In this document: piece by piece, positions 15,880 to 23,364 of the stretch
Position numbering within the stretch: position 1 is the stretch's first letter
Layout of the letters: each line of letters begins with the position of its first letter
Origin: Lachnospiraceae bacterium
Lineage (GTDB): Bacteria > Bacillota > Clostridia > Lachnospirales > Lachnospiraceae
NCBI GenBank assembly: GCA_017550165.1
Contig: JAFZQH010000029.1
Span: forward strand, 62,001-126,000
Direction: 5' to 3'
DNA: 64,000 nt
The notes under the pieces: model-generated
Told to the model about the DNA's origin: nothing
What the model saw: only the letters and a program-made list of their open reading frames with translations
Database searches by the model: none
Position numbers and translations under genes: made by a program

Positions 15880-18246
15880 TTATGAGACTCCTGCTGCCAG
15901 CAGGATCATTCTTACTATAAGGGCCACCACCCAGGCGACCAGGCATTGCCAGATGATAACGAACAGGGACCATTTTCTTCCCAGTTCTCTTCTGATGGAG
16001 GCACATGCCGCCACACAGGGGGTATACAGCAGGCTGAAGGCCAGCAGTGTTGCCGCGCCTAACGTACTAATAGCAGAAGACAGCGCCGCTTCAGATCCGA
16101 AAACTACTTTCAACACGGATACTACGCTTTCCTTCGCCATAAAGCCGCTGATAAGTGATGTAACAATACGCCAGTCTCCCAGACCCAGGGGCGCAAATAT
16201 CGGAGCGATAAAACTTGCTATGCCTGCAAGTATGCTGTCTTTTGAGTCCGTCACCGGATTCAGATAGAAGCTGAAACTCTTCAAGAACCACACCACAATG
16301 GATGCGATAAGAATCACGGAAAATGCTCTCTGAAGGAAATCCTTTGATTTCTCCCAAAGGAGCTGTATTACGTTCTTCAGGCTGGGCATGCGGTAGTTGG
16401 GAAGCTCCATGACAAATGGCACCGCTTCTCCCTTGAACATGGTCTTCTTATACACAAGAGCCACGAGAATTCCCGTGATTATCCCCAACAGATAAAGCCC
16501 TGTCATGATAAAGCCGCCTTTCCCCGGGAAAAAAGCATTTACGAAAAAGGCGTATATGGGAAGCTTGGCGGTACAGCTCATGAAGGGGGTAAGAAGGATT
16601 GTCATCCTTCGGTCTCTTTCACTGGGGAGAGTCCTGGTGGCCATAACTGCCGGAACCGTACAGCCGAAGCCTATCAGCAAGGGCACAATGCTTCTTCCCG
16701 AAAGGCCGAACTTACGGAGGATCTTGTCCATGAAAAAAGCCACTCTTGCTATATAGCCGCTGTCCTCCAGAAGGGACAGGAAGAAAAACATGGTCACGAT
16801 AATAGGGAGGAAACTGAGGACGCTTCCCACACCTCCGATGATGCCTTCCATGACAAGCTTAGTCAGGGTCTCATTGACATTGGCAGAGGCCAGCCACAGG
16901 CCGATCTGACCGGATAGGATATCTATGCCTTTTGACAGAAGGCCCTGAAGGAAGGCTCCTATTACATTAAAGGTGAGGAAGAACACCAGGCCCATGATAA
17001 TGATAAATACTGGAATGGCAGTAAACTTACCCGTAAGGAGTTTATCTATATTGCGGCTTCTGGCATGTTCTTTGCTTTCGTGAGGTTTCGTGACACACTC
17101 ATCACATACTTTCTCAATGTATGAGAACCGCATTTCCGCCATGGCGGCACTCCGATCCAGTCCCCGCTCCTTTTCCATCTGGAGGATGATGTGCTCTAAA
17201 GCTTCTTTCTCATTCTCGTCAAGACCCAGCTGTTCTAAGATCAGTTTGTCACCCTCAATGATCTTGGATGCGGTGAATTTAAGAGGAAGACCGGCTGCAT
17301 TTGCGTGATCTTCTATCAGATGGCACACGGCATGGATGCACCTGTGAACCGCTCCGCCGTTGTGATCCGGTGAGCAGAAATCCTGCCGCATAGGTTTCTC
17401 CTGATATTTTGCAATATGAAGAGCATGCTCCACCAGCTCGTCGATACCCTGATCCTTGGCGGCTGATATGGGAACCACCGGGGTCCCCAGCATGATCTCC
17501 ATCCTGTTGACATCAACGGAACCGCCGTTTCCCACCATCTCGTCCATCATGTTAAGAGCCACAACAACGGGGATATCCATCTCCAGCAGCTGCATGGTGA
17601 GATAGAGATTCCTCTCGATATTGGTGGCGTCAACTATATTTATAATGCCCTTGGGCTTTTCTTTGATAACAAAGTCTCTTGATATACGCTCTTCGCCGGT
17701 ATAGGGAGACATGGAATATATGCCGGGAAGGTCCGTTATAAGGGTGTTCTCCCTGCCGCGGATGATCCCGTCCTTTCGGTCAACGGTTACCCCGGGAAAA
17801 TTACCCACGTGCTGTCTGGAGCCTGTGAGCTGGTTAAACAGCGTAGTCTTGCCGCTGTTCTGATTGCCTACAAGGGCGAAACTGAGCACTGTCTCTGCCG
17901 GCAGGGGCGTACCGGTTCCCTTGGGGTGGAACTTTCCTTCTTCACCAAGACCTAAGTGGTGTGCTTCTTTCCTGGCGCTTTTTCTTTCTTCTCCCTCCGA
18001 AGCCACCTTATCACGGTCATCAGCGGCAGCCGTAACCGTGATATTCTCCGCATCAGCCACCCGAAGTGTAAGCTCATATCCGTGGATACGGAACTCCATG
18101 GGATCACCCATGGGAGCGAGCTTAACAAGGGTCATCCTCGCCCCCGGGATGACACCCATATCCAGCATGTGCTGCCGCAGTTCCTGCTCGCAGTCCACCG
18201 CCTCCACTATGGCAGATTCTCCGACTTTCAGATCATTTAGCTTCAT
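15880..18246 (-). CDS. feoB: FeoA-FeoB fusion, ferrous iron transporter
   Basis: A protein of about 788 residues that imports Fe2+. The first ~75 residues are a FeoA (SH3-like) domain: LNDLKVGESAIVEAV, HMLDMGVIPGARMTLV, HGYELTLR. A charged linker leads to the FeoB G domain with G1 GNQNSGKTT, G3 DLPGIYS, G4 NMMD and G5 SAAKD. The membrane part has the two Gate regions with their conserved cysteines (GFGCTVPAVMATR and MSCTAKLPIYAFF) and ends in the usual C-terminal helices. ATG 18246 is chosen because GGGAG lies 9 bases upstream and FeoA begins there; an earlier start at 18288 would add 14 poorly fitting residues. An extended -10 promoter lies just upstream. FeoA is normally a separate gene, although fusions are known in Clostridia and Bacteroidetes. 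Confidence 0.95.
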   Translation of the reverse strand: MKLNDLKVGESAIVEAVDCEQELRQHMLDMGVIPGARMTLVKLAPMGDPMEFRIHGYELTLRVADAENITVTAAADDRDKVASEGEERKSARKEAHHLGLGEEGKFHPKGTGTPLPAETVLSFALVGNQNSGKTTLFNQLTGSRQHVGNFPGVTVDRKDGIIRGRENTLITDLPGIYSMSPYTGEERISRDFVIKEKPKGIINIVDATNIERNLYLTMQLLEMDIPVVVALNMMDEMVGNGGSVDVNRMEIMLGTPVVPISAAKDQGIDELVEHALHIAKYQEKPMRQDFCSPDHNGGAVHRCIHAVCHLIEDHANAAGLPLKFTASKIIEGDKLILEQLGLDENEKEALEHIILQMEKERGLDRSAAMAEMRFSYIEKVCDECVTKPHESKEHARSRNIDKLLTGKFTAIPVFIIIMGLVFFLTFNVIGAFLQGLLSKGIDILSGQIGLWLASANVNETLTKLVMEGIIGGVGSVLSFLPIIVTMFFFLSLLEDSGYIARVAFFMDKILRKFGLSGRSIVPLLIGFGCTVPAVMATRTLPSERDRRMTILLTPFMSCTAKLPIYAFFVNAFFPGKGGFIMTGLYLLGIITGILVALVYKKTMFKGEAVPFVMELPNYRMPSLKNVIQLLWEKSKDFLQRAFSVILIASIVVWFLKSFSFYLNPVTDSKDSILAGIASFIAPIFAPLGLGDWRIVTSLISGFMAKESVVSVLKVVFGSEAALSSAISTLGAATLLAFSLLYTPCVAACASIRRELGRKWSLFVIIWQCLVAWVVALIVRMILLAAGVS

Positions 18247-18278
18247 GGTTACGCGCTCCCTTTCGATACTCATACAAT

Positions 18279-18287
18279 AGTATACCA
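18279..18287 (-). promoter_or_regulatory. feoB: extended -10 promoter of feoB
   Basis: On the minus strand the sequence TGGTATACT (18279-18287) is an extended -10 element 33 bases before the ATG. No good -35 is seen, because palindromic repeat D occupies that region. No Fur box is evident. Confidence 0.45.
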
Positions 18288-18294
18288 CAAAATG

Positions 18295-18321
18295 GAGACA
18301 GGGGGACCGTCCCCCTGTCTC
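18295..18321. repeat. palindromic repeat D (compact GGGGAC form)
   Basis: Arms GAGACAGGGGGAC (18295-18307) and its exact complement (18309-18321) with a single base between them. It keeps the outer and GGGGAC parts of the family but lacks the inner arm and loop, so it looks like a deletion derivative. It follows the stop of the FAD-PhlG fusion gene by 15 bases. Confidence 0.85.
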
Positions 18322-18336
18322 AAAAACCGTTTAATA

Positions 18337-20778
18337 CTAAAACTTGTCTTTAAACTCTGCGTACACCTCCGGCAGGATGGCTGCCAGGTTGGTGAACTCC
18401 TTAATGTTGTGCATCAGCAGGCCTCTGGCTGCCATGACCGGGAACTGCTCCCCGTCGGGGATAACCTTGACAGGTCTGCCGTCAATAATGGAATAACCCA
18501 TCCAGAACCTTGTACGAAGTTCGCAGCCGCCCTCCACAGGACGAAGGAAATGACACATAAATACAGGATTCTTCTCATTACCGGCGCAGACTATGGATCC
18601 CTTGAAATTCTTTAGCTTCTCAGGATCAAATCCCACATCTGCAGGGTTACGGAAGTTGATGAATATCACTTCCTTGCCAAGCCCCGTATCCTCATGAACT
18701 TCATGAACAGTGTTCCAATACCTCTCCTTCATGGAAAGCTTGTCATTCTTCGAAACATCCGGATTCTGTGTCAGGCAGTAATAATGCTCGTTATGGTTCC
18801 AGATCTTATAGCGCATAGGCTCAAGTCCGTGCCATGCAAACCACCAGTCGAACATCTCCACAGTCACCCCGGGCATGGGAGTTAAGTTAGCCAATGTCGC
18901 CGTACCGTTAGGCAGCTGACACCAACCCTTTTCTCCCGGGAGATAACCCTCATCAAAAAGCTTGTTCATCTCCTCGGGAACCAGTGCCAGGCTCGGATCC
19001 ATAGGCTCTGCAACCTCTGCATATCTCTTCGGATCCGGCTCAACCATATCTCTTACAAAGTATTTATACAGGGGCGATCTCTTCTCCTCCTCCGTAATAG
19101 GAACCAGCATATCATGAGGCCTTACGTTCCATTTATCAATGGGCACGTCCTCTGTGGTAAATGTCATCTCGCCGTTTTGCTTCTGAACCACGATCCACTT
19201 AAGCCAGTTCTTGTTATCCATCTGGGGATAATCAGTACGCAAAAACCACCCTCTGGATTCCTTACGCATATCGGCAGCGCGGTAGTGCATCTGCGCTGAC
19301 ATCACCATAGCCTCTGCCTCGTGGACGGAAAGGAGTCCGTGAAGATCGTCAGCCTTCATGGCAGCTGCTTTTTTCTCAGCCTCATCCAGTATCTTCAATG
19401 AATCGGCGATACCCTCGGCATTCATTATGACAGAACGCTCCATGGGAACCATGGCTTTCTGTACCAGTTCGATCACCTCTACGGCCCTTGCTCCTTCTTT
19501 TCTATCAAGCGGCGCAAATGTATCCTCTATCATCTTATCAACCACGGCACTATCAAGTGCTCCGGGCTTGTTAAGGCCGCTCTTGCCTAAGGCTTCTGCC
19601 GCAACGATAGCCGCAAATACGGCATTCAGGATTCCCGATCCTCTGTTACGTCCGGGAGGCGCCGGAACTGCTCCGGGAGCTGCGGATCCACAATAGCTTA
19701 CATCACCGATGGCAAAAAGACCTGATACGGAAGTCTGCATATCATGTCCCACATATACCGGAGACTGCTCGCCTATAAACATAGGACATACTTCCAGGTC
19801 TTTATCTACCTTGTGAGCGTTCTCTGAATTAAGACGGTTGAACTTCTCGCCATAAGGGCGCTTCCAAAGCTTCTCAAGAGAATTCTCTCCGCCGGGCTCA
19901 TCCTTGAAATCAAGATGGATGGGACCGTTGCCTGCCTTCATCTGCTTGTACCACTCAAGGATTGCATTAGAGTTGATATCCGACTCTCTGTGCTCCCTGA
20001 AATTCTTCGTTATATACTCACCCTTGGCGTTATACATGAAGTTCTCACCGAACACAACTTCTGTGTGGCTCTTAGCCCTTACAAGCTGGGCAAAATTGCC
20101 GAACTCCACGTTACGAAGCTTGGCTCCTGCCCTGTATGCCGCTGCAATTCCGTCACCACGCCCGTTGCTCCACATGCTGGCATGGCGGTAATCCTGGCTT
20201 CCGGTGGCGAGGATCACATCTCCTGCGGAAATGATAAAGGTCTCACCGTCAAGGATGCTGTAGGCTATGGCGCCTTGTACCTTATTATCCTTAGTTACGA
20301 TCTCTGCAAGAGTAGTCTTGTCAAGGATCTTCACTCCTGCCTTCTCGGCAGTCTTACGAAGCTTCAGGGTAATATCAAGGTCCACACAGGTAATGGCTGT
20401 CATAGGACCTGTCTGCATTACATGGAACTCACCGTTCTCCTCCTTGGGAATGGATACGCCCCAGGAATCCAGCTTCTTTAAAAGATCCGGATTCATTTTC
20501 ACATATTTAAGCATCAGATCCTGATCATCCATGTAGCATCCCACTTCATGGGCATGGAAGGCAAGAAATGCCTCTGCTTTAACCTTCTTGGGATCAAAAT
20601 ACTGGAGAACTCCGCCGCCACGGCAGGCCTTGCCTGCATAACCGGCTGTCTGCTTCTCGATAATAAGCACCTCCGCGTCGGGAAGCTGCTCCTTTACTGC
20701 GATGGCACAGGATAAACCGCCTACGCCTCCGCCTACTATAAGCACATCACAATTCATGTTTGTTTTCTTAATATCCAT
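18337..20778 (-). CDS. fusion: fumarate-reductase/AprA-like flavoprotein + PhlG-like hydrolase domain
   Basis: A protein of about 813 residues made of two enzymes. Residues about 10-440 are an FAD_binding_2 flavoprotein: DVLIVGGGVGGLSCAIAVKE, an ILATGS motif, GLFAIGDVS and the GRNRGSG FAD loop. A helical AprA/FrdA-like C-terminal region with RGWFLRTDYPQMDNKNW follows to about 545. Residues about 550-813 resemble the PhlG/phloretin hydrolase family, which cleaves a C-C bond of acylphloroglucinols using a metal: MPGVTVEMFDWWFAWHGLEP, RYKIWN. H665 and E696 are 31 apart and H790 and E794 are 4 apart, the spacing I recall for the PhlG zinc ligands (H129/E160, H270/E274). The start ATG 20778 is 8 bases from GGAGG; a TTG lies one codon upstream. 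The ferredoxin gene ends 14 bases before it, so the two form one operon. Substrate unknown; an aromatic or polyphenol compound is plausible. Confidence 0.8.
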   Translation of the reverse strand: MDIKKTNMNCDVLIVGGGVGGLSCAIAVKEQLPDAEVLIIEKQTAGYAGKACRGGGVLQYFDPKKVKAEAFLAFHAHEVGCYMDDQDLMLKYVKMNPDLLKKLDSWGVSIPKEENGEFHVMQTGPMTAITCVDLDITLKLRKTAEKAGVKILDKTTLAEIVTKDNKVQGAIAYSILDGETFIISAGDVILATGSQDYRHASMWSNGRGDGIAAAYRAGAKLRNVEFGNFAQLVRAKSHTEVVFGENFMYNAKGEYITKNFREHRESDINSNAILEWYKQMKAGNGPIHLDFKDEPGGENSLEKLWKRPYGEKFNRLNSENAHKVDKDLEVCPMFIGEQSPVYVGHDMQTSVSGLFAIGDVSYCGSAAPGAVPAPPGRNRGSGILNAVFAAIVAAEALGKSGLNKPGALDSAVVDKMIEDTFAPLDRKEGARAVEVIELVQKAMVPMERSVIMNAEGIADSLKILDEAEKKAAAMKADDLHGLLSVHEAEAMVMSAQMHYRAADMRKESRGWFLRTDYPQMDNKNWLKWIVVQKQNGEMTFTTEDVPIDKWNVRPHDMLVPITEEEKRSPLYKYFVRDMVEPDPKRYAEVAEPMDPSLALVPEEMNKLFDEGYLPGEKGWCQLPNGTATLANLTPMPGVTVEMFDWWFAWHGLEPMRYKIWNHNEHYYCLTQNPDVSKNDKLSMKERYWNTVHEVHEDTGLGKEVIFINFRNPADVGFDPEKLKNFKGSIVCAGNEKNPVFMCHFLRPVEGGCELRTRFWMGYSIIDGRPVKVIPDGEQFPVMAARGLLMHNIKEFTNLAAILPEVYAEFKDKF

Positions 20779-20792
20779 CAATGCACCCTCCT

Positions 20793-21038
20793 TTACTTAT
20801 AAGGCTCAAAGGCCTGAAGCAGGTGCTCGCTGGAGTAGTCCGGCACCACCGTTATAGCGTCTTTTTTGCATACTGCTGCGCAGAAGAAGCAATGCTCGCA
20901 GTCTTCAACATACTTGAAAATGGGCTGTTTCTTCTCTTCGTCCCATCTGATGACATCCACGAAACATGCCTTGTAGCAAAGCTTACAGCCGACACATTTC
21001 GACACATCATACTCGATCTTGTGATTTGTGTTGATCAT
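20793..21038 (-). CDS. 2x[4Fe-4S] ferredoxin
   Basis: An 81-residue protein with two cluster motifs, CVGCKLCYKAC at about 15-25 and CEHCFFCAAVC at about 47-57, each followed by the fourth-ligand pattern of dicluster ferredoxins. It resembles the iron-sulfur (AprB-like) partner of adenylylsulfate-reductase-type flavoproteins, shortened to the ferredoxin core. AGGAGG precedes the ATG by 7 bases. It is the first gene of the two-gene operon with the flavoprotein fusion and probably delivers electrons to its FAD. The 150-base leader upstream holds an intrinsic terminator, so expression of both genes is probably attenuated. Confidence 0.92.
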   Translation of the reverse strand: MINTNHKIEYDVSKCVGCKLCYKACFVDVIRWDEEKKQPIFKYVEDCEHCFFCAAVCKKDAITVVPDYSSEHLLQAFEPYK

Positions 21039-21200
21039 TTCACGACCTCCTTTGAAATAATGACTGGTTGCTTCTAGTTTTATGCCCTGTACGTGAGCGT
21101 AAGAAAAAGAAAAACCCCGCGTAAACCTATCTAGTTTACGAGGGGTATCACTACCTTACTCACTCCGTCAACTCTAGTAAACACGGAGCTGTTACTCCTT
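21039..21200 (-). ncRNA. structured 5' leader with alternative terminator (riboswitch or attenuator candidate)
   Basis: From the predicted start near 21195 the minus-strand leader can form CTCCGT/ACGGAG, a small GGTA/TACC hairpin, and then a terminator. The leader segment GUUUACUAGAG (21172-21182 complement) can instead pair with CUCGUAAAC, the left arm of the terminator (21134-21142 complement), giving mutually exclusive antiterminator and terminator forms. I do not recognise a known riboswitch class. No leader peptide is evident. Confidence 0.55.
21101..21146 (-). terminator. intrinsic terminator in the ferredoxin leader
   Basis: On the minus strand the stem ACCCC-x-CGTAAAC / GTTTACG-x-GGGGT (21114-21146, loop 21127-21133) is followed by TTTTTCTTTTTC. 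It lies 63 bases before the ferredoxin ATG and well after the predicted promoter, so it terminates inside the leader. Confidence 0.85.
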
Positions 21201-21201
21201 T

Positions 21202-21229
21202 ATTATACTTGTCGGAGCAAAAAAAGCAA
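21202..21229 (-). promoter_or_regulatory. promoter of the ferredoxin-fusion operon
   Basis: On the minus strand TTGCTT (21224-21229) and TATAAT (21202-21207) are 16 bases apart. Transcription would start near 21195, at the beginning of the structured leader. Confidence 0.7.
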
Positions 21230-21277
21230 GTGCATTTTCAAGGAAAATGAGACAAGCAAAAAAATGATGGCGGGCAC

Positions 21278-21323
21278 AACTTATTTGTATGCACTGTACA
21301 AACAAGTTTGTTTCGAGTATAAT
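21278..21323 (+). promoter_or_regulatory. promoter and operator of the DUF3990 pair
   Basis: AACTTATTTGTA (21278-21289) and TACAAACAAGTT (21297-21308) form a 12-bp inverted repeat with one mismatch and a 7-base spacer. TGTACA (21295-21300), inside it, is 17 bases from TATAAT (21318-21323). The repeat overlaps the -35, as expected for autoregulation by the HTH-bearing toxin or its partner. The half site TGTACAAACAAGTT recurs after the pair at 22689-22702. Confidence 0.65.
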
Positions 21324-21347
21324 CCTTTTAAAGGAGAGACATGAAAG

Positions 21348-22196
21348 ATGAAGATTAATTGTGATTACAGGATCAGAGAAGATATAGGCTTTATTATCGA
21401 GGCTGAAGGAATTAATAAACTGGAACTGTCAGAAGCAACCAAGATTTCGAGATCAACGCTTGATTCAATAGCAAAAAAAGGGGTTGCAACTAATGAGGTC
21501 TGTGAAAAACTGTATTCATATATATACGAACAGAATTACCGGCTAAATTCAGTTAAGGAAGAACTGCTAAAAGAAAAGTATGGGAACGTTCTGTTTCACG
21601 GTTCGAAATATGGGCTGTCTGAAGTAACGGTTTCAGGCTCAAGGAATACTTGTGATTTCGGGAATGGGTTTTATTTGGGCCAAACTTACAACCAGGCACT
21701 TTCATTTGTATGTGAATATGACAAGTCCTCCGTTTATTCTTTTAGGTATTCGATTAATGGGTCAAAGATAGTTGAATTCGACTGTTCTTTAGACTGGATG
21801 CTTGCAATTTGTTATTATCGGGGCACAATAAAAGAATACGTTGAGAACAGCATGGTTAAAAGTATTGTAAATAAAATAGAAGATGCTGACCTTATTGTTG
21901 CGCCAATAGCCGATAACAAGATGTTTTATGTAATGTCCCAATTTGCAGAAGGTGAGATCAATGCAGATGCAGCCCTTCATTCTTTATCGGCGTCCGGATT
22001 GGGACTCCAATACATCATAAAAACTGAGAAGGCATTGAAAAAATGCATTCCTATAGAGAAGTATTATTTGTCCGTTCCGGAACGAGAGGATTGCAGGAAA
22101 GCGCTGATTGAGAGAGGCTATGAGGTCGATACAAAGCTTAAACTTGCAAAAAGAGAGTTTAAAACAGGACTATACATTGAGGAGTTGTTAAAATGA
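21348..22196 (+). CDS. DUF3990 protein with N-terminal HTH, ADP-ribosyltransferase-like toxin candidate
   Basis: A 282-residue protein. Residues about 10-60 look like a small helix-turn-helix (LELSEATKISRSTLDSIAKK). Residues about 80-230 match DUF3990: LFHGSKYGL (H84), DFGNGFYLGQTYNQAL (Y109) and the later DLIVAPIADNKMFYVM block. The H...Y pattern and the GFY loop resemble the NAD-binding core of ADP-ribosyltransferases, so a toxin that modifies a cell target is likely; I could not point to the third catalytic acidic residue with certainty. Its stop overlaps the next start by 4 bases (ATGA), the arrangement of toxin-antitoxin pairs. The two genes are clearly more AT-rich than their neighbours and are flanked by a 14-base direct repeat, which suggests acquisition. 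Confidence 0.75.
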   Translation: MKINCDYRIREDIGFIIEAEGINKLELSEATKISRSTLDSIAKKGVATNEVCEKLYSYIYEQNYRLNSVKEELLKEKYGNVLFHGSKYGLSEVTVSGSRNTCDFGNGFYLGQTYNQALSFVCEYDKSSVYSFRYSINGSKIVEFDCSLDWMLAICYYRGTIKEYVENSMVKSIVNKIEDADLIVAPIADNKMFYVMSQFAEGEINADAALHSLSASGLGLQYIIKTEKALKKCIPIEKYYLSVPEREDCRKALIERGYEVDTKLKLAKREFKTGLYIEELLK

Positions 22197-22672
22197 GAGA
22201 GTTCGATCATGATGGCTTGTTATTAGCTGAATATCAGGGGAAAATCTTTGAAAAATCTACAGAATTAAAATGCTCTACCGCAATCTTTCTCAGAAGATTT
22301 CTGCACTCGGATTTTGTAAAAAAGCTGGATATGAATGACGTAACATCATTGACATTGGATGTAAATGAGGGAATAGATAATATCCAAAGCCAATTTGGAG
22401 AAACTGATTATGGTAAAACAAAATATTCTAAAGGAGCAATGTTTTGGATAGGCTACATGTATAGGTATCTGTCATATACAAGGGAAGTTACAACAAAGTT
22501 TGTTATGAATCTGTTCCCGCATAAGCAGTTAAATGATGTATATTACTCTTTTCACACCCAAGACCCTGAATGGTGTGTAAGGAGTTTATTGGAAATGAAC
22601 GGCCAAAGTGAGGATGTATTTGATAATAATGCACGACTGAAAGCAGTAATATCAGCCTGTGGCAAGTATTAA
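22193..22672 (+). CDS. partner (putative antitoxin) of the DUF3990 protein
   Basis: A 159-residue soluble, helical protein with no domain I can name with certainty. A FWIGYMYRYLSYTRE motif near 85-100 and YYSFHTQDPEW near 125 resemble the companion genes often seen next to DUF3990 genes in gut Clostridia. It overlaps the DUF3990 gene by 4 bases, so translation is coupled. By arrangement it should neutralise the ADP-ribosyltransferase-like toxin, either by binding or, with the toxin HTH, by repressing the shared promoter. Function is inferred only from context. Confidence 0.6.
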   Translation: MREFDHDGLLLAEYQGKIFEKSTELKCSTAIFLRRFLHSDFVKKLDMNDVTSLTLDVNEGIDNIQSQFGETDYGKTKYSKGAMFWIGYMYRYLSYTREVTTKFVMNLFPHKQLNDVYYSFHTQDPEWCVRSLLEMNGQSEDVFDNNARLKAVISACGKY

Positions 22673-22688
22673 AGTTGTATGTATTGAT

Positions 22689-22702
22689 TGTACAAACAAG
22701 TT
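22689..22702 (+). repeat. direct repeat flanking the DUF3990 pair
   Basis: TGTACAAACAAGTT is identical to 21295-21308 upstream of the pair, and both copies are preceded by a TTGTATG a few bases earlier. It may be a second operator half site or the trace of an insertion event. Confidence 0.6.
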
Positions 22703-22734
22703 CTCGCACATGAACCATTGGATAATTATGATGC

Positions 22735-23343
22735 CTATATTGAAGAGTTTTCGGCCTCGTCCAGGCCTTTGTAGCCGTACATGTTTGCAGACCTGGCGAT
22801 TATGTCCATGGCCAGGTTCTTATCCCTGTTCTGAAGGTCGAAGATATAATCCCGGTAGAGCCGGAATGTTTCGTCAGAGTAAGTGCTCAACTCTCCCCGG
22901 AGATATGTTTCGTAGGAGGTGTTATACATACTGTCGCTGTCCTTGCGGATACTTCTGGCGTTGCCTGCCACCTTAGGATACTTCGAGGCAAAGGCCTCCA
23001 TCCAGGAGACCTGGATCTCTACCACCTCATCCTGTTCCTTCAGGCGCTCCGGACTCCGAGACGGCAGCCGGTCCTTTAACTGCGCATAGCCTGCCGGGTC
23101 TGTGGATTCCATCATGCGGGCGTACTTCTCCGTAAGAAGATTCCAGCCTTCTTCCTCTGCCTTAGTCACATCTCTATAATAGCTTTCAAGCATTTCCTCG
23201 TTCCAGTTATCGAACTGGCTCTTCCTCATGATATGGAAGGTGGGCCAGTTATCCTGACAGCTTGCCCTGCCGCCTTCGTTGTTGACCCGGTCGAACTGCT
23301 TCCATTCTATGGCTATGATCTTTTCTATCAATTCGTCCTTCAT
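22735..23343 (-). CDS. DUF4125 family protein
   Basis: A 202-residue soluble protein that fits the DUF4125 family. It begins MKDELIEKIIAIEWKQFDRV, with GGRASCQDNWPTFHIMRKSQF and then FDNWNEEMLESYYRDV soon after. No catalytic motif is recognised. The C-terminal ~60 residues are helical and end with a serine-rich tail. It is the last gene of the long minus-strand operon and starts 21 bases after the DUF4037 stop. DUF4125 and DUF4037 genes often travel together, so they probably act as a pair. Confidence 0.75.
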   Translation of the reverse strand: MKDELIEKIIAIEWKQFDRVNNEGGRASCQDNWPTFHIMRKSQFDNWNEEMLESYYRDVTKAEEEGWNLLTEKYARMMESTDPAGYAQLKDRLPSRSPERLKEQDEVVEIQVSWMEAFASKYPKVAGNARSIRKDSDSMYNTSYETYLRGELSTYSDETFRLYRDYIFDLQNRDKNLAMDIIARSANMYGYKGLDEAENSSI

Positions 23344-23364
23344 GATAACCCACCTGTCTCATCG

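Noticed and set aside
21039-21200. Known riboswitch (c-di-GMP, SAM, THF, T-box)
   Set aside because: None of the conserved cores I know is present; kept only as an unclassified attenuator.
21348-22672. Prophage or integrative element
   Set aside because: Only two genes, no integrase, no tRNA and no structural genes; a small toxin-antitoxin island is sufficient.
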